From assembly GCF_002196515.1 (NCBI RefSeq), contig NZ_CP018835.1:62001-126000 (forward strand): 64,000 nucleotides of DNA, in the 5' to 3' direction. Positions within the stretch are counted from its first letter, which is position 1. Every line of letters starts with the position of its first letter. Below, piece by piece: positions 16,721 to 25,992 of the stretch. Position numbers and translations under genes: made by a program. The notes below the pieces were generated by a model. The model was not told the origin of the DNA. It made no database searches and saw only the letters and a program-made list of their open reading frames with translations. This DNA is from Vibrio gazogenes. Its GTDB lineage: Bacteria; Pseudomonadota; Gammaproteobacteria; Enterobacterales; Vibrionaceae.

Positions 16721-17701
16721 ATGAAGCATTTTATTAGGAAACATATTGTTACCGCAGCGATAGGTTCGATGGCAGTCATGTCGCACACTACTTTTGCCGA
16801 AGAGGTAGAACACTTTTCTATAGGAACGGCTGGCCAGACAGGGGTTTACTACGTTGTGGGTGAGTCTATCTGTAAAATGGTCAACAGAGATAGTGATACT
16901 CATCATTTACGTTGTTCTGCTCCCTCAACAGGTGGTTCAATTGCAAACCTGAATTCAATTCGTTCTAACGGCCTTAACTTTGGTATCGTCCAGTCTGACT
17001 GGCAGTATCATGCTTATAACGGGACTTCGGACTTTAAAAAAGTAGGTCCGTTTACAAAATTAAGATCTGTATTTTCACTTCATTCTGACATCTTTACTTT
17101 AGTTGTTAGAGATGACGCTAATATCCATTCATTTGAAGAGTTGAAAGGCAAAAGGGTGAACATTGGTAACCCAGGTTCAGGTCAGAGAGCAACGATGATG
17201 AATGTGATGAAAGAGTTCGGGATGACAACCGATGATTTCAAACTGGCTGGTGAGCTTAAATCTTCGGAACAATCTCAAGCTTTGTGTGATAACAAGATTG
17301 ATGCTTTCGTAATGGTAGCAGGTCATCCGGTTGCTAATGTAAAAGAAGCAACAAGTACTTGTGCAACGCACATCATCAATGTTGATGGCCCGCATATCGA
17401 CGATTTGGTTAAAAAGTATCCTTACTATAGTGCGGCGACTATTCCTGGTGGAATGTACGAAGGTACCCCTGATGATGTAAAAACATTTGGTTTGAAAGCG
17501 ACGCTAGTCACCTCTACGGATACGTCAGATAAGGTGGTCTATAACTTAGTTAAAGCAGTGTTTGAAAACTTTGCTCGTTTTAAACGGTTACATCCAGCGT
17601 TCTCAAGCTTAGAACCTGAAGATATGATCACCAAAGGACTATCAGCACCATTACACCCTGGCGCAATTCAATATTACAAAGAACGAGGCTGGATGAAGTA
17701 A
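16721..17701 (+). CDS. TAXI-family TRAP solute-binding protein
   Basis: A 326-aa protein with a signal peptide ending near SHTTFA. The TAXI hallmarks are FSIGTAGQTGVYYVVGESIC near the mature N-terminus, RCSAPSTGGSIANLNSIRSN, and GKRVNIGNPGSGQRATMMNV. TAXI receptors often bind glutamate or other amino and organic acids. The gene precedes the fused permease. CAGGGAAGATAAATC is the ribosome site. Confidence 0.9.
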   Translation: MKHFIRKHIVTAAIGSMAVMSHTTFAEEVEHFSIGTAGQTGVYYVVGESICKMVNRDSDTHHLRCSAPSTGGSIANLNSIRSNGLNFGIVQSDWQYHAYNGTSDFKKVGPFTKLRSVFSLHSDIFTLVVRDDANIHSFEELKGKRVNIGNPGSGQRATMMNVMKEFGMTTDDFKLAGELKSSEQSQALCDNKIDAFVMVAGHPVANVKEATSTCATHIINVDGPHIDDLVKKYPYYSAATIPGGMYEGTPDDVKTFGLKATLVTSTDTSDKVVYNLVKAVFENFARFKRLHPAFSSLEPEDMITKGLSAPLHPGAIQYYKERGWMK

Positions 17702-17771
17702 GTTTTAATTTATCTATCCGCCAAATTATTTTGGCGGATATTGATGTAAGTAATTTGTAATTGGGGTTTAC

Positions 17772-20375
17772 ATGGACGTTGTGAAAAGTCAGTCGAATAG
17801 TGCCGAACTGGATGAATTGGTGACCACAAATGATGTCGGGGGACGACATCCTCAAAATATGCAGCTTAAAGTACTGGTTTCGGTTGCATTTGTTTGGGCT
17901 GTTTTCCAGCTTTGGATATCATCATCGTTACCTTATATGATCGATACCAGCCTGTTTCGGTGGAATAGTAACCAGGCACGTTCAATACATTTAGCGTTTG
18001 CTATCTTTCTTGTTTTTTTAAGTTTTCCTGCAGGTAAACATTCCCCCAGAAACCGAATCCCTGTCATAGACTGGATTTTGGCTGTTTTAGCGGCTATATG
18101 TGCGAGTTACTACTTTATCGAATACGATGCTATTGCAACTCGCGTCGGGGCGCCCATCATGCAGGATATTGTGATTGCATGTATTGGTATTCCTCTTCTG
18201 TTTGAAGCGGCGAGACGTAGCTTGGGGATGACATTACCTTTAATTGCCACTGTTTTCCTACTCTACAATGCCTTTGGCAACCATATGCCAGAAATCATCG
18301 CTCATAAAGGTTTCACATTGAGTGAAATAGTAAACCATCAATGGATTACGACTGAAGGTGTATTTGGTATTGCGTTAGGTGTTTCAACCGATTTCGTATT
18401 CTTATTTGTACTGTTTGGGTGTTTATTAGATAAAGCTGGCGCCGGTAGCTTTTTCATTAAGCTTGCTTTCTCGTGCATAGGCCACTACAGGGGTGGGCCT
18501 GCTAAAGCTGCGGTCGTGGCGTCAGGATTAACGGGGTTAATCTCAGGTTCTTCTATTGCTAACGTTGTGACTACGGGTACTTTTACAATTCCAATGATGA
18601 AGAAAGTTGGATTCTCTTCAGAAAAGGCGGGTGCCGTTGAAGTCGCTGCATCTGTGAACGGACAAATTATGCCGCCAGTGATGGGGGCTGCGGCCTTTCT
18701 GATGGTGGAATATGTAGGTATTAGCTATTTAGATGTTATAAAACATGCTTTTCTTCCTGCACTGATTTCATATATAGGCCTTGTGTATATCGTTCACTTA
18801 GAAGCGCTAAAGAGCGGTATGGAAGGGCTTCCGAGAACAACACCGAATACTGGTGTTTTACGTAAAATAACCGGGTTCCTGTTTGGTTTTCTTGTCGTCA
18901 GTTTAGTCGCACTTTTCGTCTATTATGGGTTGGGCTGGGTTAAAACAGTAACTGGAGAGTCGTCCTTCTATGCGGTCTCATTACTGACCCTTGCTGCTTA
19001 TGTCGGATTACTGTTTATCAGTTGTAAATATCCGGATATTGAAAGTGATCAAGAAGATGATATGGCTCAATTGCCTCCTCCGAGACAAATTCTCTTTTCA
19101 GGGATGTATTATTTCTTACCTGTGGTGGTTTTAGTCTGGTGTCTTATGATCGAAAGGTTAAGTCCTGGTTTAAGTGCATTCTGGGCATCCGTTCTGACCA
19201 TCGTGATTATTCTGAGTAAACCAGCACTAGAAGCTTACTTCAGACGTCGTGCGTCTATCCCTTATCTGAAAGGGATAAAAGATCTGTTTGATGGCATGGT
19301 CAGCGGTGCCCGTAATATGGCCAGCATCTCGATTGCAACAGCGACAGCAGGTGTCATCGTGGGTGTCGTTTCACAGACGAGTGTCGGTTCAGTATTGGCC
19401 GATCTTGTAGAAGTGCTGTCATTTGGCAATATCACGCTGATGCTTTTGCTGGTGGCTTTCCTGTGTATCATTCTTGGTATGGGTTTACCAACCACGGCGA
19501 ACTATATCGTTGTCTCTTCTTTGATGGCTAACGTCATTGTAGAAGTTGGTGCTTCTAATGGTTTAGTTGTTCCGCTTATCGCTGTCCATTTGTTCGTTTT
19601 CTACTTTGGACTTATGGCCGATGTCACACCCCCCGTAGGTCTTGCTTCGTTTGCCGCGGCTGCTGTCTCAGGTGGTAAGCCGATTGGTACTGGTATTATT
19701 GCGTTTCAATATGCGCTAAGAACTGCGATGCTGCCTTTCTTATTTATCTTTAACTCTGATCTACTGTTGATTGATGTTGGCTTTGTCCATGCCGTGTTTA
19801 TCTTCATCATTTCAACATTAGCAATGCTTCTTTTCACTTCCGCAACTCAGGGGTACTTCTTATGCCGTTCTAAGTGGTGGGAAAGTGCAATTTTGTTATT
19901 GGTCGCCTTTAGCTTGTTCAGACCTGGCTTCTGGATCGATAAATTTGAAGAGCCGTATCAATACGTTCAAATCGCACAATATTTGAAACAAAATAAAGAG
20001 ATAAATGTGGGCACACCAATACGGGTTCATGTTGACGATGAAGATCAGTCAGGCAAACCGAAGGAATCTGTTTTGATGATCATCCCTTATAAATCAGGAA
20101 GTGTTCATGAGATATTGAAAAATGCTGGCCTGAATATTTATCAGGATGAGCATACTGTAGAAGTTGACAGTGTTGAAATTGGGAGCAGTGCTTACGAGGC
20201 AGGCTTTAAACCATTTCAGGTCATTACTGGCGTCGATCAGGCCAGGCCTCAGCCTTCGCGTCTGTTCGTCTATATTCCATGCTTGTTCATTGTATTTGCT
20301 GTTGGATTAATTCAAAGAAGAAGAGTCGGTACTAAGAGATTAAGGAAGTATAAAACTCAAGAAGTGGGGGCCTAA
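17772..20375 (+). CDS. TRAP transporter fused permease (4TM-12TM)
   Basis: An 867-aa membrane protein joining the DctQ-like and DctM-like units. Fused-permease motifs include GHYRGGPAKAAVVASGLTGL, SGSSIANVVTTGTFTIP, VNGQIMPPVMGAAAFLMVEY, LGMGLPTTANYIVVSSLMA and MADVTPPVGLASFAAAA. The final ~130 residues after the last helix group are a soluble tail followed by one more helix near the C-terminus, common in this subgroup. It works with the TAXI receptor just upstream to import its ligand. Confidence 0.9.
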   Translation: MDVVKSQSNSAELDELVTTNDVGGRHPQNMQLKVLVSVAFVWAVFQLWISSSLPYMIDTSLFRWNSNQARSIHLAFAIFLVFLSFPAGKHSPRNRIPVIDWILAVLAAICASYYFIEYDAIATRVGAPIMQDIVIACIGIPLLFEAARRSLGMTLPLIATVFLLYNAFGNHMPEIIAHKGFTLSEIVNHQWITTEGVFGIALGVSTDFVFLFVLFGCLLDKAGAGSFFIKLAFSCIGHYRGGPAKAAVVASGLTGLISGSSIANVVTTGTFTIPMMKKVGFSSEKAGAVEVAASVNGQIMPPVMGAAAFLMVEYVGISYLDVIKHAFLPALISYIGLVYIVHLEALKSGMEGLPRTTPNTGVLRKITGFLFGFLVVSLVALFVYYGLGWVKTVTGESSFYAVSLLTLAAYVGLLFISCKYPDIESDQEDDMAQLPPPRQILFSGMYYFLPVVVLVWCLMIERLSPGLSAFWASVLTIVIILSKPALEAYFRRRASIPYLKGIKDLFDGMVSGARNMASISIATATAGVIVGVVSQTSVGSVLADLVEVLSFGNITLMLLLVAFLCIILGMGLPTTANYIVVSSLMANVIVEVGASNGLVVPLIAVHLFVFYFGLMADVTPPVGLASFAAAAVSGGKPIGTGIIAFQYALRTAMLPFLFIFNSDLLLIDVGFVHAVFIFIISTLAMLLFTSATQGYFLCRSKWWESAILLLVAFSLFRPGFWIDKFEEPYQYVQIAQYLKQNKEINVGTPIRVHVDDEDQSGKPKESVLMIIPYKSGSVHEILKNAGLNIYQDEHTVEVDSVEIGSSAYEAGFKPFQVITGVDQARPQPSRLFVYIPCLFIVFAVGLIQRRRVGTKRLRKYKTQEVGA

Positions 20376-20516
20376 TCCTGTATAGGCCTGTTGGCCCATC
20401 GGTTTATCAACCTTTGGGCCCGATTTTAAAGATGTTTTCCCTCGACTCTATCCGTACGTGATACCTACTGGCTAACAAAAGAAACCCTAACTGATGATTT
20501 TTGGGCAGGTATATTC
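20376..20516. other. Spacer after the TRAP operon
   Basis: A GGCCCA/TGGGCC stem near 20393-20419, followed by CGATTTT, could be a weak terminator for the operon. Nothing else is seen before the direct repeat. Confidence 0.35.
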
Positions 20517-20648
20517 TGTCCAATTCCTTTTTAAAATTGACTGATTCCTATTTCATACTTTTGTCGATCTAAAAACTGATAGCCTGTGAATGCACTGGCA
20601 AAATCCGGTGTCGGGATTAGGAACCCTGTCTTTCCTTCACAAGACATG
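20517..20648 (+). repeat. Long direct repeat, copy 2
   Basis: The second copy of the repeat at 11273-11465. The 20556-20648 part is nearly identical, including the CACTGGCAAAATCCGGTG hairpin with one change. It lacks the structured leader and small gene that follow copy 1, so it is a truncated copy. It ends 40 bp before the stop of the exonuclease gene. Confidence 0.8.
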
Positions 20649-20690
20649 TCAATTAGCATCATGTCTGAAACAGTTTTGTCCAAGAATGAG

Positions 20691-21305
20691 TTAAACACGG
20701 CTTTTCGCCAGTAGACGGTTTACTTTCCCTTTTGCTGTTTTACTAACGGTTTGCATAAAGTGAAAGCTTGGATTGGCGATTCCTGACAGCTCTAAATCTT
20801 CGATCATATGAAGCCAAAGTTTGGCTGTCATTTGTGCATCGGCTAATGCTCGGTGAAAAACACCGTCGTTATCGATGTTTTTGTAGCGAACAAGTTCACC
20901 TAGTTTGTATGACGGTGCATCTTGAATCAGTCTTCTTGCCACCAGTAAGGAGCAAGCGAACGTTCCAGCATAACCACGGCTGATCCTTTCAAGCTCTGCG
21001 TCCAGAAATCGTTTATCGAACGAAGCGTTGTGAGCAATAAGGTTCTCACCGGCAATGAATTCACTAAACGATACCATCACCTCATCGCAGCTTGGCGCTT
21101 TACGTAACATGTTATTGGTGATGCCGGTATAATTTTCAATGAATGGGCTTACTCTGAAGCCCGGATTCATTAATTGTTGAAAACTATCGACAACCTCACC
21201 ATCGACTAATTTCACCGCGCCGATTTCAATTGCGCGGTCACCAAGGTTAGGAGAGAGCCCCGTGGTTTCAAAGTCGAGTATGACAACGGAATTGGCTTGA
21301 GGCAT
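20691..21305 (-). CDS. 3'-5' exonuclease, DnaQ (DEDDh) family
   Basis: About 204 aa. ExoI motif VILDFETTGLSP, ExoII NLIAHNASFDKRFLD, and ExoIII with HRALADAQMTAKLW, where His and Asp complete DEDDh. It removes nucleotides from DNA or RNA 3' ends and resembles stand-alone pol III epsilon-like proteins. The longer frame starts at a GTG (21326); ATG 21305 places the start just before the motif, as in relatives. It is a single gene with no operon partner. Confidence 0.85.
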   Translation of the reverse strand: MPQANSVVILDFETTGLSPNLGDRAIEIGAVKLVDGEVVDSFQQLMNPGFRVSPFIENYTGITNNMLRKAPSCDEVMVSFSEFIAGENLIAHNASFDKRFLDAELERISRGYAGTFACSLLVARRLIQDAPSYKLGELVRYKNIDNDGVFHRALADAQMTAKLWLHMIEDLELSGIANPSFHFMQTVSKTAKGKVNRLLAKSRV

Positions 21306-21589
21306 GACGTTTTTCCAACTAAACACGAATGTGCAAGAGTATCATCGAAGGCGATAGAAAAATAAAGGCCATTAGAGTGGTGTCCAGCTTTTCTATACCT
21401 GAGATTGTTGTTATGCCGGTTTTTCATGCAACGTCTACCGGGGTTCTAGCACATTTTTCGGTCGAGAACGGTCCTGCTCAATCATCGACTGGCCTACTTT
21501 TTTTCATGACTGGAAACAAAGAGGCAATGCATTTTTTCGCTCATTATCCACGCAAGAATGGAATCTGGTTGTCGGGTAGACAGTAAAAT

Positions 21590-22585
21590 TCACTTTAATA
21601 TCTCAGGGTTAATCAGTCTGAACATTTTATCATAATTACCATTTAAATAATGGATAACATTATCACAAGCTATTCTCTGGCATTCAAGAATAGATGTTTC
21701 AGAATAAAATGCACTATGTGGCGTTATGATTACATTATCACGCTTAACCAGTGGGTGATTATCTAAATTCGGTGATTCAGAAACTAATACGTCAAGGCCT
21801 GCTCCTTTTATTAACTCTTTATCTAGCGCATCAACCAAATCATCTTCGTTAATTAATGCACCTCTAGATACATTAATGATATACGGTCTCTTAGACATCT
21901 TTTTAAATTTTTCCATATTAAAAAATCCGACATTCTCATTCGTTAGCAACATATTAATACTAATGTTATCGGATGCGGATAATACTTCATCAATTGGCAG
22001 TAATTTTACGTTACATTCATTCGCAACTTTTTCGGAAATAAAGGGATCATATGCAATCACTTTAATTCCAAAAGATTGCGCTTTTTTCGCCACCGAGCGT
22101 CCAATTTTTCCAAGACCAAAAATACCTAAGGTGGAACCATCAAGTCGGATCAGATTGTTAGTTGTGCCATAATTAAATATACCTTTTGCGTCGACATCAT
22201 TGGTATAATGTTTTAACTTTCTATTTAGCGCAAGCAATAATGACATAACATGTTCCGATACTTCTTGAGTACAATATTCTTGATTGACGGCAACGCCGAT
22301 ATGCGAACGACTTGCCTGCTGAATATCGATGAAATTAAAACCTGTAGCCATTATAGAAATTATTTTTAGATTATTCAGATTTTGCATTATTTCTTTGTCG
22401 ATCTCTAAATAACCTGTTATTAATGCATCAGCATCACTTAATACATCAATGAATTCTTTATTATTCCCATTATATTCATAAACAATAATTTCAGTATCAG
22501 TTCCTAAAGTGTCTCTTAAGTAAGAAATAGCATAATTAATATCAAAATTTAATGATGATTTATAATCTGATATAACAATTTTCAA
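21590..22585 (-). CDS. D-isomer-specific 2-hydroxyacid dehydrogenase
   Basis: A 331-aa protein with the Rossmann motif LGIFGLGKIGRSVAKKAQSF and the catalytic Arg in NVSRGALINEDDLV. The Glu is in the ALDKELIKGAGLDVL segment and the His is in ITPHSAFYSE. It reversibly reduces a 2-keto acid to a D-2-hydroxy acid with NAD(P)H. It starts with TTG, supported by AAGGGATAATT upstream and no ATG nearby. It is divergent from an amino-acid dehydrogenase gene, with TetR-type operators between them, so both probably act on the same keto acid. Confidence 0.88.
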   Translation of the reverse strand: MKIVISDYKSSLNFDINYAISYLRDTLGTDTEIIVYEYNGNNKEFIDVLSDADALITGYLEIDKEIMQNLNNLKIISIMATGFNFIDIQQASRSHIGVAVNQEYCTQEVSEHVMSLLLALNRKLKHYTNDVDAKGIFNYGTTNNLIRLDGSTLGIFGLGKIGRSVAKKAQSFGIKVIAYDPFISEKVANECNVKLLPIDEVLSASDNISINMLLTNENVGFFNMEKFKKMSKRPYIINVSRGALINEDDLVDALDKELIKGAGLDVLVSESPNLDNHPLVKRDNVIITPHSAFYSETSILECQRIACDNVIHYLNGNYDKMFRLINPEILK

Positions 22586-22638
22586 AATTATCCCTTATTC
22601 GTTTTATTTAAAATAAAATGTACGCAATATATTTAACT

Positions 22639-22654
22639 ATACGATCGTATGATT
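22639..22654 (+). promoter_or_regulatory. TetR-type operator, copy 1
   Basis: ATACGATCGTAT (22639-22650) is a perfect 12-base palindrome and continues as GATT. ACGATCGTATGATT recurs at 22774-22787. It lies 54 bp before the hydroxyacid dehydrogenase start. Confidence 0.65.
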
Positions 22655-22773
22655 AAAATATCAATATGTTTTCCGTCAGAAACAATGCCCCATTTAGGTG
22701 ACCAAAAATGGTTCAATGCACCAAAATAATTAAATTATAAATGTTATTGAAATAAAATAAAAATCTCTATTGA

Positions 22774-22787
22774 ACGATCGTATGATT
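22774..22787 (+). promoter_or_regulatory. TetR-type operator, copy 2
   Basis: ACGATCGTATGATT repeats the sequence at 22641-22654 exactly, in the same orientation, 57 bp before the amino-acid dehydrogenase start. It is probably bound by the TetR protein encoded at 25375-25992. Confidence 0.65.
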
Positions 22788-22843
22788 GTGCTGTAGTCTC
22801 AATTGCGAACTCGTGGTTTTTTATAAAATAAGGACATATTAAA

Positions 22844-24004
22844 ATGACTAAGCCGTATATTTTAGTAGAGTGGAATGACACAGAAACGGATGCCAAAGGA
22901 TGGCTTTGCGCATATAACTTCGTTAATAATTATTGTGGTGGCGGTACACGTATGCACCCAACGGTTACTGCAGAAGAAGTCGTGCGATTAGCTACCGCTA
23001 TGGGTTACAAATACAAGGCCTGTGAATCCGTTACTACGGGTGGGTGCAAAGGCGGCATCGCGTATGACTATAAAGCGCCTGATGCAAAGGATGTCCTAAG
23101 ACGCTATCTCAAGGCAATGAGTCCGTATATTAACAGTGGCGTGTCTATTGGTGGGGATCTAGGCGTCGATTATAACGATGTGTTAGAAATTCTAGATGAA
23201 ATTGGTATTGGACTTCCGCAAACACAAGCCATGCGTAATGATCCATTACAACAGCAACGAATCAAAGACCATGATGATGTTTGTTCGATGAAATACGATG
23301 ATTTCTTGATGTACGACATGATCACTGGCTATGGTAGTGCGGCGGCGTTAGACGAAGCATGGAAATTAAAAGGCAATTTACCAGAAGGTACTCGGGTTGT
23401 TTTGCAAGGTTTCGGTTGTGCCGGCGCTAGCATGGCAAATTGTCTGGACAATTGGGGCTACAAAGTCGTTGGTATTGCTGATGCGAATTGCTTGGTTACA
23501 TGTGAAGATGGGCTGAATGTTAAAGAGCTCATCAAAACTCGTAAACCTAAAGGAGAACTTAATCTAGATAGCTTCGAACCTTCATATCGTATTCACGATA
23601 ACGTTGAATGGCTCGATATCGACTGCGATATTTTAGTCCCTGCAGCTTTGGAAGACGTGATCAATAAAGATAATGCACACAAGGTCAAAGCATCGTTGGT
23701 TGTTGAGGCGGCAAATATCCCTGTAACACCAGAAGCAGATAAGATTCTTGCTGAAAAAGGCGTCGATATATGCGTTGATTTCATTACTAATATGGGCGGC
23801 ATACGCATTTATGAAGTGGTTGTCTTCGGTTTGGTGAAACCAGAGCCGACAGCAATTGCTGAAGATACAATGAACATCATTAGACGTCAGACACGTAAAG
23901 TATTTGAAGAGGCTTTGGCTAGTGGAAAAACAACTAGAGAAGTTGCCAAAGAGCTATTCAAGCCCGAACCATCAACTTTCCCTGATATTCCTGTCGTCAG
24001 TTGA
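22844..24004 (+). CDS. Glu/Leu/Phe/Val-type amino-acid dehydrogenase
   Basis: A 386-aa protein. GGGTRMHP and the catalytic-Lys segment TTGGCKGGIAYDYKAPD are typical of the family. GVSIGGDLG holds the catalytic Asp. VLQGFGCAGASMA is the dinucleotide motif, and AANIPVTPEAD closes the cofactor site. It oxidatively deaminates an amino acid to a 2-keto acid; which one is not clear from sequence. AAGGACATATTAAA precedes the ATG. It is followed by an MFS carrier in the same direction. Confidence 0.85.
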   Translation: MTKPYILVEWNDTETDAKGWLCAYNFVNNYCGGGTRMHPTVTAEEVVRLATAMGYKYKACESVTTGGCKGGIAYDYKAPDAKDVLRRYLKAMSPYINSGVSIGGDLGVDYNDVLEILDEIGIGLPQTQAMRNDPLQQQRIKDHDDVCSMKYDDFLMYDMITGYGSAAALDEAWKLKGNLPEGTRVVLQGFGCAGASMANCLDNWGYKVVGIADANCLVTCEDGLNVKELIKTRKPKGELNLDSFEPSYRIHDNVEWLDIDCDILVPAALEDVINKDNAHKVKASLVVEAANIPVTPEADKILAEKGVDICVDFITNMGGIRIYEVVVFGLVKPEPTAIAEDTMNIIRRQTRKVFEEALASGKTTREVAKELFKPEPSTFPDIPVVS

Positions 24005-24070
24005 ATTAATCACGTCTAACACTCTTTGAATTAGACTTTCAATATTTCTTAATAAGGATAGTTGAGAATA

Positions 24071-25321
24071 ATGATGAATAAAACGCTGTATAAATACTTT
24101 ACGATTTTAGTATTATCCCTTGCCGGAGGAGCAATTTATACGCTTCCGTACCTCAAGTATGTATTTTACGATACACAGTTAGAGGTGATGAATATTAGTA
24201 ATATGCAATCAGGCTTTCTCATTACAATGTATGCTTTGGGCGGTATGTTAACTTATATTCCCGGAGGCATTCTTACAGACAGAATTTCACCGAGAAAAGC
24301 GATTAGTTACTCCTTGTTTGGAACGGCCATTCTAGGTGTGATTTACGCCTACACGATGTCATACGGTATGGCTTTGGTTCTCTGGTTCTTATTTGCGATT
24401 ACTACCGCGTTTGTCTTTTGGACATCGCTATTGAAAGCAATAAGCATGGTCGGTGATAGCAGTGAGCAAGCTCGGTTATATGGTATCTATTATGCCGGTA
24501 ATGGTTTAGCTGGGGCGGTAATTAATGGATTAGCCTTAAAAGCAGCATCATTTGGCCTAGATCCAAAACAAAGTCTCTTTTATGCAGTCATTGTCATGGC
24601 GGGATGTATTCTATTGGCAGGTGTGCTGGTGTTTGTTGTGCTCAAAGACAAATCTGACGAGACTAACCCAACATCAAGTGATGATAAAATTAATTTTTCT
24701 CATGTAAAAGAACTGTTCAAAGACCCAATGCTGTGGTGTTTTTCTATCATCGTATTCACTGGCTACTCGATTTTCAGTAGTACGACTTACTTTAATCCGT
24801 ACCTAACGAATGTTGTTGGGATATCAGTAGAAGACTCGGGAATGTTCTCTATCATTAGAAGCTATTTATTTTACTTAATTGCTCCTTTTGGTGGTTACTT
24901 GGCAGACAAAGTATTTAAGTCAACATCTAAGCTATTTATTGTTTTATTTACGTTGCTAGCGGGCACATTTATTGGTGTGATGTTCTTACCATCAACAATG
25001 AGTGCAACCTTGATTAGTATTTATACGCTACTTCCTGGTGCTTTTGGCCTTATGCTTTACGGTTTAGTTTTCTCTATTGTACGTGAGGCCGGAATTTCGA
25101 TGAGAGTTGCTGGGACAGCGATTGGTATTGCTTCTATTATTGGCTATACGCCTGACTTATTCCTTTCTTCGATGTTCGGTTATTGGCTCGATATATACGG
25201 TAATAGTGGATACAGCATGATATTTAGCTTCTTGGGGGGGATGTCTTTGTTAGGTCTCATACTCGCTACTATTCTTGTTAAGAAAAATCAGTTGAATGAA
25301 AGGGAACTTGTGACAGCGTAA
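24071..25321 (+). CDS. MFS transporter
   Basis: About 416 aa with twelve predicted helices. The MFS loop motif appears as PGGILTDRISPRKAISYSL between helices 2 and 3 and again as GGYLADKVFKSTSK in the second half. I chose ATG 24071 behind AAGGATAGTTGAGAATA; the frame also has a TTG at 24062. It probably imports the substrate of the dehydrogenase encoded 66 bp upstream. It ends at a terminator shared with the convergent TetR gene. Confidence 0.88.
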   Translation: MMNKTLYKYFTILVLSLAGGAIYTLPYLKYVFYDTQLEVMNISNMQSGFLITMYALGGMLTYIPGGILTDRISPRKAISYSLFGTAILGVIYAYTMSYGMALVLWFLFAITTAFVFWTSLLKAISMVGDSSEQARLYGIYYAGNGLAGAVINGLALKAASFGLDPKQSLFYAVIVMAGCILLAGVLVFVVLKDKSDETNPTSSDDKINFSHVKELFKDPMLWCFSIIVFTGYSIFSSTTYFNPYLTNVVGISVEDSGMFSIIRSYLFYLIAPFGGYLADKVFKSTSKLFIVLFTLLAGTFIGVMFLPSTMSATLISIYTLLPGAFGLMLYGLVFSIVREAGISMRVAGTAIGIASIIGYTPDLFLSSMFGYWLDIYGNSGYSMIFSFLGGMSLLGLILATILVKKNQLNERELVTA

Positions 25322-25339
25322 GTTGAAAGATATTCATAA

Positions 25340-25374
25340 AAAAGCCATCCGATATAGCGTGGATGGCTTTTATT
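25340..25374. terminator. Bidirectional terminator
   Basis: AAAGCCATCC (25341-25350) pairs with GGATGGCTTT (25361-25370). It has A-rich and T-rich flanks and serves both the MFS gene and the converging TetR gene. Confidence 0.88.
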
Positions 25375-25992
25375 TTATGAGAATACACCCAATTTATATG
25401 CCTCTAACCACTTCATGAAAATTTTCATTGTATTTTCTGGTGGTAAACATTTTTGCGATAAACAAGTTCTAACCCAAGCACCATCTAACAATGCGATTAA
25501 ACTTTGAGCGGCTAAAGATATGTCCGTCATATCAAGACCTTCTTCCTTGTTAATATCAAGTAATAAGTTAATGAGTAAAGTCTCAATTTTATCATTGATA
25601 TATTCATATGTTTCGGCCATATCCTGAGAATTTCTAATCAGACTCCAAAAGACTAACCATGTTTTCATCAAATCAGGGTCAAGGTTGTCTTCAGAGATAT
25701 AAGAGCGAAAGAAAATAATCAGCTTTTCTGATGCGCTACCTTTATGAGAGTCAATGAGGGCGTTAGTTTGCTCAAAAAATTCCTTCGAAATAGCATCGTA
25801 GGCATGAATGACAAGTGAATCGATAGAGCCAAAGTGATGATTGATCATTCCCTGTGACACATTCGCTTCTCGTGTAATTTTACGTACAGATAATCCAGCA
25901 TAACCATCTAGCTTTAAACAATTTAAAGTACTTTTAATTAGTGAACTCTTCCGTTCATCTGCGTCATAACGTTCAAATTTCTTTTCTTGCAT
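25375..25992 (-). CDS. TetR-family regulator, BetI-like
   Basis: A 205-aa protein with the DNA-binding segment LKLDGYAGLSVRKITREANV and SQGMINHHFGSIDSLV. The ligand domain is of the BetI/TetR_C type (LIALLDGAWVR), with a cysteine pair (LSQKCLPPE) near the end. It converges on the MFS gene. The duplicated ACGATCGTATGATT sites 2.7 kb away, at the divergent dehydrogenase promoters, are its likely targets. Confidence 0.88.
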   Translation of the reverse strand: MQEKKFERYDADERKSSLIKSTLNCLKLDGYAGLSVRKITREANVSQGMINHHFGSIDSLVIHAYDAISKEFFEQTNALIDSHKGSASEKLIIFFRSYISEDNLDPDLMKTWLVFWSLIRNSQDMAETYEYINDKIETLLINLLLDINKEEGLDMTDISLAAQSLIALLDGAWVRTCLSQKCLPPENTMKIFMKWLEAYKLGVFS

